This document shows, piece by piece, positions 9,123 through 18,013 of a stretch of DNA of 64,000 nucleotides; position 1 is the first letter of the stretch; each line of letters begins with the position of its first letter. The notes beneath the pieces are model-generated. The model was given only the letters and a program-made list of their open reading frames with translations. It had not been told where the DNA came from and made no database searches. The translations under genes were made by a program, and so were the position numbers. The DNA comes from JANWVO01 sp964458495 (lineage in GTDB: Bacteria > Acidobacteriota > Terriglobia > Bryobacterales > Bryobacteraceae). The DNA lies in the NCBI GenBank assembly GCA_964458495.1, contig CAYWJB010000001.1:310001-374000 (forward strand), read 5' to 3'.

Positions 9123-9581
9123 CTACCGCCTCAGCCTCCGGCGGAAGAGTTCCCACACAACACCCGGCATCAGGACGAAATCCCGCCAATACGGCTGCCC
9201 GCTTTCGCCCGCCAGGAAGAGACCGCGCCGCATCAGCATCCACTGTGTTGCCATCGAGAGCGCCGACTGCGCCCACGAGACGAAGATGCCCGCCCGCCGC
9301 CCGCCGGGATGGAAAGTCTCATGAACGGTCCACTCGATCAGATGGACCGCCAGCGGCGCCAGCATCATCAGAACCAGAGCTGTCTGCCACCGGGGACGGT
9401 GAAACCGGAGCCGCTGCGCCAGAGCGCCGGTCAGTCCAGCCAGCAGCGCGAAAAGCATGAACTGCGTGGCGGCGCCCGCCGCCGTGTCCGCAAATCCGCT
9501 GTGCAAGTTGGCGGCCGCGAAGGGGATGCCGCGGTAAAGGCCGCTGTTCAGCGCGGTTTTCCAGTTCCAGAAGGGGTTCAC
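9123..9581 (-). CDS. Small integral membrane protein
   Basis: 152 residues from a GTG that overlaps the stop of the glycosyltransferase gene (GTGA, 9578-9581); there is no ATG nearby. Three or four hydrophobic segments are visible (about 33-50, 60-78, 92-110 and possibly one near the C-terminus), with basic ends. Not recognised as a named family. Tight coupling to the glycosyltransferase suggests it works on the same lipid or surface-glycan substrate. Confidence 0.65.
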   Translation of the reverse strand: MNPFWNWKTALNSGLYRGIPFAAANLHSGFADTAAGAATQFMLFALLAGLTGALAQRLRFHRPRWQTALVLMMLAPLAVHLIEWTVHETFHPGGRRAGIFVSWAQSALSMATQWMLMRRGLFLAGESGQPYWRDFVLMPGVVWELFRRRLRR

Positions 9582-10759
9582 GCGACGCAGCGCGCCTCCG
9601 CGCGAGCCGCCGCCCGCTGCTGGAGCGCCCTGCGGTAGGCGTCCCACACAATTTCGCCCACAGCGTCCCATGTGCGTTTCTCCGCCGCCCGGCGGGCGGC
9701 TTCGCCCAGCCTCCGGCGGAATTCGGGCCGTTGCGCCAGCTCCACCACGGCGGCGCCAAGATCCTCCGTTTTGCGGCAAACACGCCCCGTCACGCCATCG
9801 GCGACGATCGAGGCCGGTCCGCCGCTTCCCATGACGACGCAGGGCACTCCCGAAGCCATCGCCTCCTGAACCGCGTTCCCGTAAGTATCCGTCTCGCTGG
9901 GGAAGACGAACACGTCGAAACCGGCATAGGCGCGCGCCAGATCCTCTCCTTTCAAAACGCCGCACAGCCGTGCCTGAGGCACGTTGGCTTGCAGCCAGGC
10001 ATGCTCCGATCCGCCGCCCACGATCTCGATGCGGCAATCCGCGACGCCGGACTGCAGCAATGCCCGCGCCACGTCCGCGAGCCGCCGCACGGATTTTTCG
10101 GGCGAGAGGCGCCCCACATAGCCGACCGTGAAGGCCGCATCGGCGCGATCCCGCTTGCGAGGATGGAAGAGTTCGCAGTCGACGCCGCGCGGCATCCGGT
10201 GGACGGGCCTGCCGGTATCTCTTTCCAGCGCTGCGGCAATCTCCGGATTGGGCGCGAGGATGATCCGCGCCTGGCGGTAATACAGCGCGAGTCCCCGCCA
10301 GCTCCACGCCTGCGCCTTCCGCTGAAGCCACTTCGGCGCCCACACCGGCAGCCGGCACCGCGCGTATTCGTGCACGTTGGTGTGCCAGCTCATCACCACC
10401 GGAAGCCTGAGCCACCAGGCAGCCAGCGCGCCAAGAAAGCCGGTGTGATTGGCCCCGGTGATATGAACAGCCTCCGCCTGAAAAGCACGAACCGACTCGA
10501 GCACCATCTTCAGATGCCGCGCGAACAACAGGTCGAACCGCAGGTCGTTTTCCAGATGGAGATGGAGCGCGCTGGTCTTCAGGGAGAGCCGCCGGAGGCC
10601 GCCTTCGCCGGAGGGGCGCGTTTCCGGTCCGGCGTGGACCACCAGCAGGGGCAAGCTGCGCCTTCGCGCGTAGTCCTCCAACATCCGGCAGGTAAGCGCA
10701 ACGCCGTTGACCTCGAGCAGGCTGTCGGCGAACAGGGCGACCCGCGGTCCCGCGCTCAT
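9578..10759 (-). CDS. GT4-family glycosyltransferase
   Basis: 393 residues from the ATG at 10759, which overlaps the PHP gene stop by 4 nt. Two Rossmann-like halves: an N-terminal acceptor domain (residues 1-180, with HTNVHEYA) and a C-terminal nucleotide-sugar domain with GYVGRLSPEKSV and the ExxxxxxxE signature in FPSETDTYGNAVQEAMASG. This is the retaining GT4 pattern of mannosyl/glucosyl lipid transferases (PimB/MgtA-like). It acts at the cytoplasmic face of the membrane. Specificity cannot be read from sequence. Confidence 0.88.
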   Translation of the reverse strand: MSAGPRVALFADSLLEVNGVALTCRMLEDYARRRSLPLLVVHAGPETRPSGEGGLRRLSLKTSALHLHLENDLRFDLLFARHLKMVLESVRAFQAEAVHITGANHTGFLGALAAWWLRLPVVMSWHTNVHEYARCRLPVWAPKWLQRKAQAWSWRGLALYYRQARIILAPNPEIAAALERDTGRPVHRMPRGVDCELFHPRKRDRADAAFTVGYVGRLSPEKSVRRLADVARALLQSGVADCRIEIVGGGSEHAWLQANVPQARLCGVLKGEDLARAYAGFDVFVFPSETDTYGNAVQEAMASGVPCVVMGSGGPASIVADGVTGRVCRKTEDLGAAVVELAQRPEFRRRLGEAARRAAEKRTWDAVGEIVWDAYRRALQQRAAARAEARCVA

Positions 10760-11889
10760 GCCAACTCCTCCGCCCCGGCCAGCATCTGGCGCATGGCAAA
10801 GCGCAAACCGGGAGATTCCGCGGCACGGGTCAGCGACACGAACAGCCGGATGAGAGCCGGCTCCCTGCCTTCGGGGAAGACTTCCGAGAGAGCCTTTACC
10901 TGCCCCTGCGAGTCGCGGAAAAACACGCGGTCGTTCCAGCGCACCCACCCGTAGTGATGATGCTGCTGGTCGCGCATCACATCGCAGACCGAAGAAAGGA
11001 TCCGCGCCGGCATCGGTTCGCGGTACTGGTTCATTACGAGGACTGTGCTCCGCCCTTCATAGCGCACCTCCTCGACGAAGCCGTCGAAACGGGCGGCGGA
11101 GGCGAGATTGATCAGCGCGTTGGGCTCGCAGCCATGGCGGTCGCCTCCGGAGACGCAGGGAAGCTTGTAGCGCTCAGAAAGGTCCAGCGTCCGGAGGTTT
11201 TCCCTCCAGGGTCTCAGCCCGTTGAGTTCGAGCGCATGAATCCAGCGCCTGTAACGCGCCAGGAACTGTTCCGCCATCACGGCGTGATAATTCGCCCCGT
11301 TGCCCTTCTCGTCCCAATAGGGATGGTTGAACACCAGCAACACCTGCGGCTCGGATGCGAGCTCTTCGAGCAACGGCTCGATGAGGGCGGGATGAGGCGC
11401 GGCGGTGTATCCGGCCATGAGGCGCTCGAGGAGGCGCGCTCGGGCTTCGGGAAGGTTGTGGACGCCGAGATGGAAGACGGTGCCGCGCCATGGAACCGTC
11501 CACTCCACGCTCACCGGCGCCTGCCTTCCCTCCTCCAGCAGCCGCAGCGCCAGCGGCGCCTCGATGGTGTCGTGGTCGGTGATGGAGACCAGCGGATCCA
11601 GGCCGAGCCTCCGGATCTGCTCCTGCTCCGTGCGCAGCGCTTCACGGGGACCGAGGGGCGGCGTCCACCAGGCGGCCGAGTAATCCAGATCCCTACCATG
11701 GACGCGGCGGTACCGCGCCTCGTAGCGGTCGAGCAGCGGCCCCAGCCACGGGCAGGCGGTTCTGCACCGCGGGATGAAATCCAGTGGCTCCCTGGAGCAC
11801 GACGTGTGGCTGTGCAGCGAAACCCCGGCCTGGAGCCGGGGGGAGCGCCAGCCTTCCTGCCATTCGTACCGGATGAGGGTAGTCGCCAT
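10756..11889 (-). CDS. PHP-domain metal-dependent phosphoesterase-like protein
   Basis: 377 residues. PHP metal motifs are present: HSHT near residue 26 and TDHDT near 103, with later HPYWD and GGDRHG segments. It is far shorter than PolC/DnaE, so it is a stand-alone PHP hydrolase. First gene of the operon shared with the GT4 enzyme, by a 4-nt overlap. PHP proteins next to glycosyltransferases may clear or make phosphorylated intermediates, but this is inference. Confidence 0.8.
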   Translation of the reverse strand: MATTLIRYEWQEGWRSPRLQAGVSLHSHTSCSREPLDFIPRCRTACPWLGPLLDRYEARYRRVHGRDLDYSAAWWTPPLGPREALRTEQEQIRRLGLDPLVSITDHDTIEAPLALRLLEEGRQAPVSVEWTVPWRGTVFHLGVHNLPEARARLLERLMAGYTAAPHPALIEPLLEELASEPQVLLVFNHPYWDEKGNGANYHAVMAEQFLARYRRWIHALELNGLRPWRENLRTLDLSERYKLPCVSGGDRHGCEPNALINLASAARFDGFVEEVRYEGRSTVLVMNQYREPMPARILSSVCDVMRDQQHHHYGWVRWNDRVFFRDSQGQVKALSEVFPEGREPALIRLFVSLTRAAESPGLRFAMRQMLAGAEELA

Positions 11890-11959
11890 CCACTCCAGAC
11901 TCGCCGCCCAGGATGAAAGCGGCGTGTCAGAAGTATGAAATGAAGATCAAACAAAACGG

Positions 11960-13492
11960 CTATTTTTTGTTTGAAGCATCCGGGCTCCCGCAGCACTTCT
12001 TGTATTTCTTGCCGCTGCCGCAGGGACAGGGATCGTTGCGCCCGGTTTTTTCCGTTCGCACGGGCTCGGCGCGGAACGCCTCCCCGCCATCCTCGTCCTC
12101 TTCCTCGGGAAAGAAGACAGGGCGGTAGCCCTCCCGCTCCAGACGTGCGTCGAGCGCCCTCGCCACCGCTTCCTCCTCGTCCGGAGAGAGCCCGCCGGCG
12201 CGCTCCGCGATCTTCTCCATCAGCCGGCGCACGCTTTTGGGCGTCGTCTCGTGGCGCACGGCCAGCGCATAGCTAAACAGCGCTGCTTCGCGCAGCTCTT
12301 CGTTCCCGAACAGAGGCACCAATTCGATGGCGAGGTCGCTCGCCGCGAGAGCGCCCACCGCCTGAACCGCCGCCAGCGCCACATCCGGGTCATCGCTTCT
12401 CAATGATTCCGAAATCTGCTTCAGATAGCGGCGCTCGGAGGTTCGCCACATCGCCTGCAGCGAGGCGGCGCGCGTCTCCGGCCTCTCGTACGCCTCCCGG
12501 ACGGCGACATGAAAGTCCTCGCCGAGACCGGGCTCCGCCAGTGACACGAGCGCTCCCGCCCACTCCGGCGCCGGGCGCGAACGGTCCCGCAGCACTTCCT
12601 CGAGCAGCTCTCTCACTTCCGGATCAGAGCCCCTCGACTCGAGCCCCCGCAGGGCCGCGCCCCGCACGGCTGCGTCGGCGTCTTCCCGCGCCGCCCGCAG
12701 AAGGCGGTCCCGCACGCCGTCGGAGATCTCATCGCCTTCGAAGCTCTCCGCCGCCCTCGCCCGGTGCCTGGCATCCGGGTGATCCAGAAATTCCAGGGCG
12801 GCTGCGGGCGCCAGGTAATCGAACAGCGGCTCCGCCTCCTCGGGGTACTGGGCCAGGATATCGAATGGTTCCGGCCCTTCTCGCGGACCGGCCGTCTCCA
12901 CCGCCTCGATGGCTTCCTCAAGCGCCTTGCGCTCATGCCTGTGGCTGTCGCCCGCGGGAAGATCCTCCAGCGCCGAGCGCAAAGCCGGCAACAGGTCCTT
13001 GTCCCGGCAGAGCGAGGCGCACAGGGCGCCCTCGTACGGGTCCTTCTCGAGCGCCTGTTCCACCAGCTGCCGGAGCCTCGGGTGCGGCACGCCGGCTGAA
13101 GCAAGAACGAAGAGCACGTCGGGCCGGTCGTCCCCGGCGGCTTCCTCCCAGGCCTGCAGCAGCGGCTCCACGGCCGCTTCGCCCAGTTCGGCGAACGCCT
13201 CCACCAGCTCGTCCGGCACGCCTTCACGGCTGTGCCTGAGCAGATCCAGGTAGAACGGGATCGCCCGCGGCGTGCGGAATGCGCGGTACAGGTCGAAGAT
13301 CTGCTCCGTCAGGTCGGCGACGGCATCCGGCCCGGCCTCCGGCGCGAGCTTCTCCAGCGCGTCCAGCGTCTCTTCCGGACGTTTCAGCAGCGAGCGCAGG
13401 AGCCGCTGGTCGAATCCGATCCGCCCCTGCTCGGCTTGCCGCAGCAGTTCGAGAGCCGGCGTCTGGTCGAAATGTTCAGGCAAAAGCAGCAT
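11960..13492 (-). CDS. HEAT-like repeat protein with C-terminal SEC-C zinc motif
   Basis: 510 residues, strongly acidic and helical. Repeating Ala/Leu/Glu helices over about 30-400 look like HEAT or DUF1186-type solenoids. The C-terminus has the SEC-C signature NDPCPCGSGKKYKKCC (about 486-501), the zinc knuckle of SecA and many ribosome- or nucleic-acid-associated proteins. No signal peptide. It lies 64 nt after rplI. Possibly a protein-interaction scaffold; no specific role is assigned. Confidence 0.75.
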   Translation of the reverse strand: MLLLPEHFDQTPALELLRQAEQGRIGFDQRLLRSLLKRPEETLDALEKLAPEAGPDAVADLTEQIFDLYRAFRTPRAIPFYLDLLRHSREGVPDELVEAFAELGEAAVEPLLQAWEEAAGDDRPDVLFVLASAGVPHPRLRQLVEQALEKDPYEGALCASLCRDKDLLPALRSALEDLPAGDSHRHERKALEEAIEAVETAGPREGPEPFDILAQYPEEAEPLFDYLAPAAALEFLDHPDARHRARAAESFEGDEISDGVRDRLLRAAREDADAAVRGAALRGLESRGSDPEVRELLEEVLRDRSRPAPEWAGALVSLAEPGLGEDFHVAVREAYERPETRAASLQAMWRTSERRYLKQISESLRSDDPDVALAAVQAVGALAASDLAIELVPLFGNEELREAALFSYALAVRHETTPKSVRRLMEKIAERAGGLSPDEEEAVARALDARLEREGYRPVFFPEEEDEDGGEAFRAEPVRTEKTGRNDPCPCGSGKKYKKCCGSPDASNKK

Positions 13493-13556
13493 GGCAGAAT
13501 ACGGATGAGGCGGCGCGCGGGCGCCGCCCCGGAAAGGACGAGGTTCCCCTGGGGAA

Positions 13557-14009
13557 CTACTCGGCTTCTTCCTTGTTCACCACCACGGGAATCTCCACCG
13601 AGACCTCGCGGTGCAGCTTCAACGTCACCTTGTGCTCGCCGAGCGTCTTGATGGGGTGGTCGAGCACGATCTTCTTGCGGTCGATCGTGTAGCCCTGCTT
13701 TTCGAGCATCTCGGCGATGTCCTTGGCCGTTACCGAGCCGAACAGCTGATCGGCCTCGCCGGCTTTCTGCACGGTCGTCAGCGTGACTCCCGCGAGCATC
13801 TTCGCCAGCTCCTCGGCCGCGGCCTTTTCCTTCGCCTCGCGCCGGAGGGCTGCCTGCCGCTCCTGCTCGACGATCTTGCGGTTGGCCTCGGTCGCCGGCA
13901 CCGCCAGCCGGCGGGGCAGCAGGAAATTGCGCGCAAACCCGTCGGCGACCTTCACCACCTGCCCGCGCGCACCCAGTTTTTCGATGTCTTCACGAAGGAT
14001 GACTTCCAT
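13557..14009 (-). CDS. rplI: 50S ribosomal protein L9
   Basis: 150 residues, the normal L9 length. It begins MEVILREDIEKLGARGQVV and has the N-terminal GFARNFLLPRRLA block, the long connecting helix rich in Glu/Ala (about 45-75) and the C-terminal RNA-binding domain. L9 binds 23S rRNA near the L1 stalk. It follows rpsR by 3 nt, in the standard rpsF-rpsR-rplI order; no ssb gene intervenes. Confidence 0.97.
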   Translation of the reverse strand: MEVILREDIEKLGARGQVVKVADGFARNFLLPRRLAVPATEANRKIVEQERQAALRREAKEKAAAEELAKMLAGVTLTTVQKAGEADQLFGSVTAKDIAEMLEKQGYTIDRKKIVLDHPIKTLGEHKVTLKLHREVSVEIPVVVNKEEAE

Positions 14010-14012
14010 CGC

Positions 14013-14327
14013 CTATCTCTCCTTCTCCACCGAGCCCACGAACGGCAACAGCGCCATCGTGCGCGCGATCTTGATCGCCTCGGTGATCCGCCGCTGGTTC
14101 TGGGCGTTCAGGCCCGAGATCCGCCGGGGAATGATCTTTCCGCGCTCGGTGAGGAATTGCGACAGCAATTTCACGTCCTTGTAGTCGATATAGTCGATCT
14201 TTTCCAGGCAAATCCGGTCCACTTTCTTGCGGCGGAAGTACTGCCGCTTGCCGGTGGCGATCGCCTTGTCGGTTCCTGTCGGCTTCTGGCTGGCCGCAAT
14301 CGGACGTCCGCTTTTCTGTTCTGCCAT
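14013..14327 (-). CDS. rpsR: 30S ribosomal protein S18
   Basis: 104 residues, longer than the usual 75-85 because of a basic N-terminal extension of about 25 residues (AEQKSGRPIAASQKP). The core is typical: RRKKVDRICLEK, YKDVKLLSQFLTERGKI and NAQNQRRITEAIKIAR. Only one cysteine remains, so this is the non-zinc form of S18. S18 pairs with S6 in the 30S platform; both are in this operon. Confidence 0.96.
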   Translation of the reverse strand: MAEQKSGRPIAASQKPTGTDKAIATGKRQYFRRKKVDRICLEKIDYIDYKDVKLLSQFLTERGKIIPRRISGLNAQNQRRITEAIKIARTMALLPFVGSVEKER

Positions 14328-14351
14328 GGCTCGTTCCTACCTCCCCTGAAC

Positions 14352-14810
14352 TCAGGACTCCTGCGCCTCGGCGGGCGCCGGCTCCGCGGGCACGGGCGCG
14401 GGCGCGCCGGGCACCGGCGCCGCCGGAGCCGCCGGCATGGCGGGCGCCGCCGGCTGCGGCGCTGCAGGACGCCGCTTTGCCCGCTTCTCGCGCTGCTTCG
14501 TCTTCTTCGCCAGCTTCTTCAGCTTCTCGTCGATCCGCACCGTCACCCAGCGCATCACCATGTCGGTCACGCGCATCCGGTGCTCGATCTCTTTCACCGG
14601 ATCCGGCGGAGACGTGAACTGGATCAGCACATAGTAGCCTTCGCTGAACTTGCCGATCTCATAGGCAAGCCTGCGCTTGCCCCACTTGTCCACCTTGTCC
14701 ACGGTCCCGCCGGCTGCCGTGACGATGCCCTTGATCTGTTCGATGAAGGCATCGATCTGCTCTTCCGGCGTGTCCGGCTCCACGATGAAGAATTCCTCGT
14801 AAACTCTCAT
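14352..14810 (-). CDS. rpsF: 30S ribosomal protein S6 with Ala/Pro-rich tail
   Basis: 152 residues. Residues 1-100 are a normal S6 (MRVYEEFFIVEPDT, then YEIGKFSEGYYVLIQF and the conserved VTDMVMRWVTVR). The remaining 45 residues form a basic stretch (KKTKQREKRAKRR) followed by a low-complexity Ala/Pro tail ending AEAQES, unlike the short acidic tail of E. coli S6. The start overlaps the pth stop by 4 nt. Confidence 0.96.
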   Translation of the reverse strand: MRVYEEFFIVEPDTPEEQIDAFIEQIKGIVTAAGGTVDKVDKWGKRRLAYEIGKFSEGYYVLIQFTSPPDPVKEIEHRMRVTDMVMRWVTVRIDEKLKKLAKKTKQREKRAKRRPAAPQPAAPAMPAAPAAPVPGAPAPVPAEPAPAEAQES

Positions 14811-15409
14811 TCTTCCTCTCTCTTCGTTCCGGGGGCGCGGCGGTTGTGCGCCGCCATGGCCTTTTCGACGCCCTCGGTGATAATGGATTCAGCCGCTGCA
14901 CTGGCGTCGTCCAGCAGCCGGTCCAGTTCCTTTCTCTGCCCGCTCCGGAAAGGTGCGAGCACGAACTTCGCGCCATCGCGGACCTCATGGCCCGGATGAA
15001 TGCCCAGCCGCAGCCGGGCGAAATCGTCACGCCCCAGGCAGCGGATGATGTCCTCGACTCCGTGGTGCCCGCCCGCCGAGCCCTTCGGCCGGATCCTCAG
15101 GCTCTGCCACGGCAGGTCCAGGTCGTCGTAGATCACCAGCAACCGCTCGGGGCCAATCTCCAGTTTCTCGAGCAGCCCTTTCACCGACTGCCCGCTCAGG
15201 TTCATAAACGTCTGCGGCTTGGCGAGCATCACCGCCGTGCCGCCGATGCGGCCCTGTCCAACTATCGCCCGGCACTCGTACCGGTTCACCCGGATCGAGT
15301 GCCGCGCGGCCAGCCGGTCCACAGTCAGAAAACCGAGATTGTGCGGCGTCCATTCATACTCAGGACCCGGATTGCCGAGTCCCACCACCAGCACTTCGAC
15401 TTCTGCCAT
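14807..15409 (-). CDS. pth: Peptidyl-tRNA hydrolase
   Basis: 200 residues. It releases tRNA from prematurely dropped peptidyl-tRNA. The catalytic site is intact: N13 in VGLGNPGPEYEWTPHN and H23, plus the FMNLSGQSV and IYDDLDLPWQSLRI blocks and GGHHGVEDI. It lies between rplY and rpsF, an order common in Acidobacteriota and deltaproteobacteria. Confidence 0.96.
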   Translation of the reverse strand: MAEVEVLVVGLGNPGPEYEWTPHNLGFLTVDRLAARHSIRVNRYECRAIVGQGRIGGTAVMLAKPQTFMNLSGQSVKGLLEKLEIGPERLLVIYDDLDLPWQSLRIRPKGSAGGHHGVEDIIRCLGRDDFARLRLGIHPGHEVRDGAKFVLAPFRSGQRKELDRLLDDASAAAESIITEGVEKAMAAHNRRAPGTKREEE

Positions 15410-15431
15410 GGCGCAGCGGCTGGGCGAACCG

Positions 15432-16097
15432 TCACTTCTTCTTCTCGCCGCCTTCCTCTTCCTTCTTGCCCTTCTTCACCACTTCGGGCTCCGCTGCGGC
15501 AGCCTCGCCGGCAGCCTCCGCGACTTCGGCCGAGCCGCGCGTCGCCACCACGTGCGAGATCACCAGATCCGCCGGGCTCAACAGCTTCATCGACCCGCTC
15601 AGCGGCACCTCCCCGGCGCGCAGGCTCTGCCCGATCCGCAGCGCCGTCACGTCCACAGTGAAGTGCTCCGGGATCTCGTCCGGCAGGCACTCGATCTCGA
15701 TCTCGCGGCTCACGATCTCGTACAAACCGCCCTGCTCTTTCACGCCGCGCGGATCGCCGGTGGTGTGCACCGGCACCTTCACGTGCAGCCGCTTCGACAG
15801 GTCGATCCGCTTCATGTCGATGTGCAGCAGATTGCTCTTCACCGGGTCGTGCTGCCAGTCGACCACCATCACCGGCGTCGTCTCCACTCCCTGGATGTCC
15901 AGGTTGAAGATCGTGTTCACGCCGGAAGAGGAGTGGAGGATCTTCTCGATCTCCTTCGGGCTGACGCTGACCGCTACCGACTCCTTGCCCGCGCCATAGA
16001 CGACCGCCGGGATGCGCATCCGCGCCCGCAGCCGCCGGGCCTCGTTCTTGCCCCGCGTCGACCGCGGCTCCGCGGCGATGGTGATGTCCTTCCTCAT
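15432..16097 (-). CDS. rplY: 50S ribosomal protein L25/TL5 (CTC family)
   Basis: 221 residues: an L25 5S-rRNA-binding domain (about 1-90, with RGKNEARRLRARMRIPAVVYG) followed by the TL5/CTC C-terminal beta domain, then a charged low-complexity tail of Glu and Lys. This is the long CTC-type L25 rather than the 94-residue E. coli form. Neighbours are prs upstream and pth downstream, the standard grouping. Confidence 0.95.
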   Translation of the reverse strand: MRKDITIAAEPRSTRGKNEARRLRARMRIPAVVYGAGKESVAVSVSPKEIEKILHSSSGVNTIFNLDIQGVETTPVMVVDWQHDPVKSNLLHIDMKRIDLSKRLHVKVPVHTTGDPRGVKEQGGLYEIVSREIEIECLPDEIPEHFTVDVTALRIGQSLRAGEVPLSGSMKLLSPADLVISHVVATRGSAEVAEAAGEAAAAEPEVVKKGKKEEEGGEKKK

Positions 16098-16118
16098 AAC
16101 GCTGCTCCTGTCCTTGTC

Positions 16119-17066
16119 TCAGACGAATAAACTGCTTACCGACGTGGCTTCGTGAATGCTCTGGATGGCTTTCGCCAGCAACGGAGCCACCGACAAAACC
16201 CGGATCCGCCCGCACGCCTTCGCCTCTTCGCGAAGCGGAATGGAATCCGTCACAATCACTTCCTTCAGCGGCGACGCCTCGATGTTCGCAATGGCCGGCC
16301 CCGACAGAACCGGATGCGTTGCGCACGCCGTCACACTGGACGCCCCTGCGGCCAGCAGCGCCTCGCTCGACTTGCCCAGCGTGCCCGCCGTGTCAATCAG
16401 ATCGTCCACCAGCAGGCAATCCATCCCCGCCACGTCGCCGATGATGTTCATCACTGCGCTCTCGTTGGGCCGCTCCCTGCGCTTGTCGATGATCGCCAGC
16501 GGCAACTCCAGCCGCTTGGCGAACGCCCGCGCGCGCTCGACGCCGCCGGCATCCGGCGATACCACGATGAGCTTCGACAGATCGTAGCTCTGCTTTACAT
16601 AGTCGATGATGACCGGCGCCGCGAACAGATGATCCACGGGAATGTCGAAGAAGCCCTGGATCTGCGCCGCATGCAGGTCGAGCGTCAGCAGCCGGTTCGC
16701 CCCTGCCCGCTCCAGCATGCTGGCGATCACCTTGGCTGAAATCGGCACGCGCGGCCGGTCCTTCCGGTCCTGCCTCGCGTAGCCGTAGTAGGGCATCACC
16801 GCCGTGATGCGGTCCGCGGACGCGCGCTTCAGCGCGTCGATCATCAGGATCAGCTCCATCAGGTGGCGGTCCGCCGGCGGGCAGGTCGGCTGGATCACGA
16901 ACACGTCCGCGCCGCGCACGTTCTCCGTGATCTGCACCCAGATCTCGCCGTCGGAAAACGTCTTCACCGTCGCCTGCGCCAGCTCCACGCTCAGCGCCCG
17001 GCAAATGGCCTGCGCCAGCGCCGGATTGGCGTTCCCGCTCAGCACCTTGAACCGATTGCAATTCAT
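16119..17066 (-). CDS. prs: Ribose-phosphate pyrophosphokinase
   Basis: 315 residues from the ATG at 17066 (MNCNRFKVLSGNANP), the usual start for this enzyme; upstream in-frame sequence belongs to ispE in another frame. It makes PRPP from ribose 5-phosphate and ATP. The ATP loop DRHLMELILMIDAL, the flexible loop with YYGYARQDRK, and the PRPP loop VDDLIDTAGT are intact. The start overlaps the ispE stop by 4 nt (ATGA). Confidence 0.97.
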   Translation of the reverse strand: MNCNRFKVLSGNANPALAQAICRALSVELAQATVKTFSDGEIWVQITENVRGADVFVIQPTCPPADRHLMELILMIDALKRASADRITAVMPYYGYARQDRKDRPRVPISAKVIASMLERAGANRLLTLDLHAAQIQGFFDIPVDHLFAAPVIIDYVKQSYDLSKLIVVSPDAGGVERARAFAKRLELPLAIIDKRRERPNESAVMNIIGDVAGMDCLLVDDLIDTAGTLGKSSEALLAAGASSVTACATHPVLSGPAIANIEASPLKEVIVTDSIPLREEAKACGRIRVLSVAPLLAKAIQSIHEATSVSSLFV

Positions 17067-18013
17067 CTCTCGTACCGGCTCCCGGGCGGCCAGGCCTCCC
17101 CGGTCACATGCTCCCGCAAACTCCTCAGCACGCGCGCATGGTACTGCGCCCGGCCGAGCATCGTCGTCGAGAAAACTTTGAGAGGTTCCGTGGAGAACTG
17201 CGGAAGGGCTCCCTGAAGCTTGGCCCGGTCCGGAAACACTCCGAAGAGCGCTGCCCCGCTGCCGGAGAGCCGCGCAGCATGAGCCCCGAGCCGTTCGAGT
17301 TTTCTCTTCCACCGCCCCAGCTCCGGATGAAGCCCGAAGACGGCGGACTCGAAATCGTTTTCTGCGCCCGACAGATACTCTGCCTGCCAGACAAACGACT
17401 GGAAAATACTCAGTTTACGGAAATCCACAGGCGAAGTCAATTCGGGCCTCCCCAGAGCCCGGTATGCCTCCGCAGTCGACACGTGCACCGGCGGCGCTAC
17501 AATCAGCACGCGGTACCGCGGCGCCTCCGGCAAGGGATACAGCTCCTCGCCCCGCCCCAGCCCCAGCGCCGTCCCTCCATGCAAGAAGAACGGCACGTCG
17601 CTGCCAAGCTGCGCCGCCATCTCCCGCAGCGCATGGAGCGGCGCGCTCCGCCCGGTGAGCGGCCCCAATGCCAGAAGCACTGCCGCGGCGTTGCTCGATC
17701 CGCCCCCCAGCCCCGCCCCCATCGGGATGCGCTTCTCAAGCCGCATCTGCAAGCGGCCCCGCACGCCCTGCCGTTCGCAGAACAGGCGCGCGGCGCGCAG
17801 CACCAGATTGTCCGGGATCGCCAGAGCGTCTTCCAGCGTGATGTCGAGACCCCGCCGCGCCGGGATGAATTCAAACGCGATCCGGTCGTGGAGACCCACC
17901 GTCTGGAAGACCGTGCGCAGTTCGTGGTAGCCGTCCGGCCGCCGTCCCAGCACCTTCAGGCTGAGGTTCACCTTCGCGAAGGAAGGCACGACGGCTCGGC
18001 GCGCGGGCATCAC
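17063..18013 (-). CDS. ispE: 4-diphosphocytidyl-2-C-methyl-D-erythritol kinase
   Basis: 316 residues of the GHMP kinase family, fourth step of the MEP isoprenoid pathway. AKVNLSLKVLGRRPDGYHEL marks the N-terminus and the ATP-binding loop is PMGAGLGGGSSNAA (about 92-105). Adjacent GTG (18013) and ATG (18010) can both serve as start; each overlaps the apt stop. Coupled to prs downstream. Confidence 0.95.
   Translation of the reverse strand: MMPARRAVVPSFAKVNLSLKVLGRRPDGYHELRTVFQTVGLHDRIAFEFIPARRGLDITLEDALAIPDNLVLRAARLFCERQGVRGRLQMRLEKRIPMGAGLGGGSSNAAAVLLALGPLTGRSAPLHALREMAAQLGSDVPFFLHGGTALGLGRGEELYPLPEAPRYRVLIVAPPVHVSTAEAYRALGRPELTSPVDFRKLSIFQSFVWQAEYLSGAENDFESAVFGLHPELGRWKRKLERLGAHAARLSGSGAALFGVFPDRAKLQGALPQFSTEPLKVFSTTMLGRAQYHARVLRSLREHVTGEAWPPGSRYER

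Noticed and set aside
13509..13557. Two hairpins (13509-13528 and 13543-13557) after rplI as a strong terminator
   Set aside because: Stems are GC-rich but no T-run follows, so intrinsic termination is not supported; left out as a feature.
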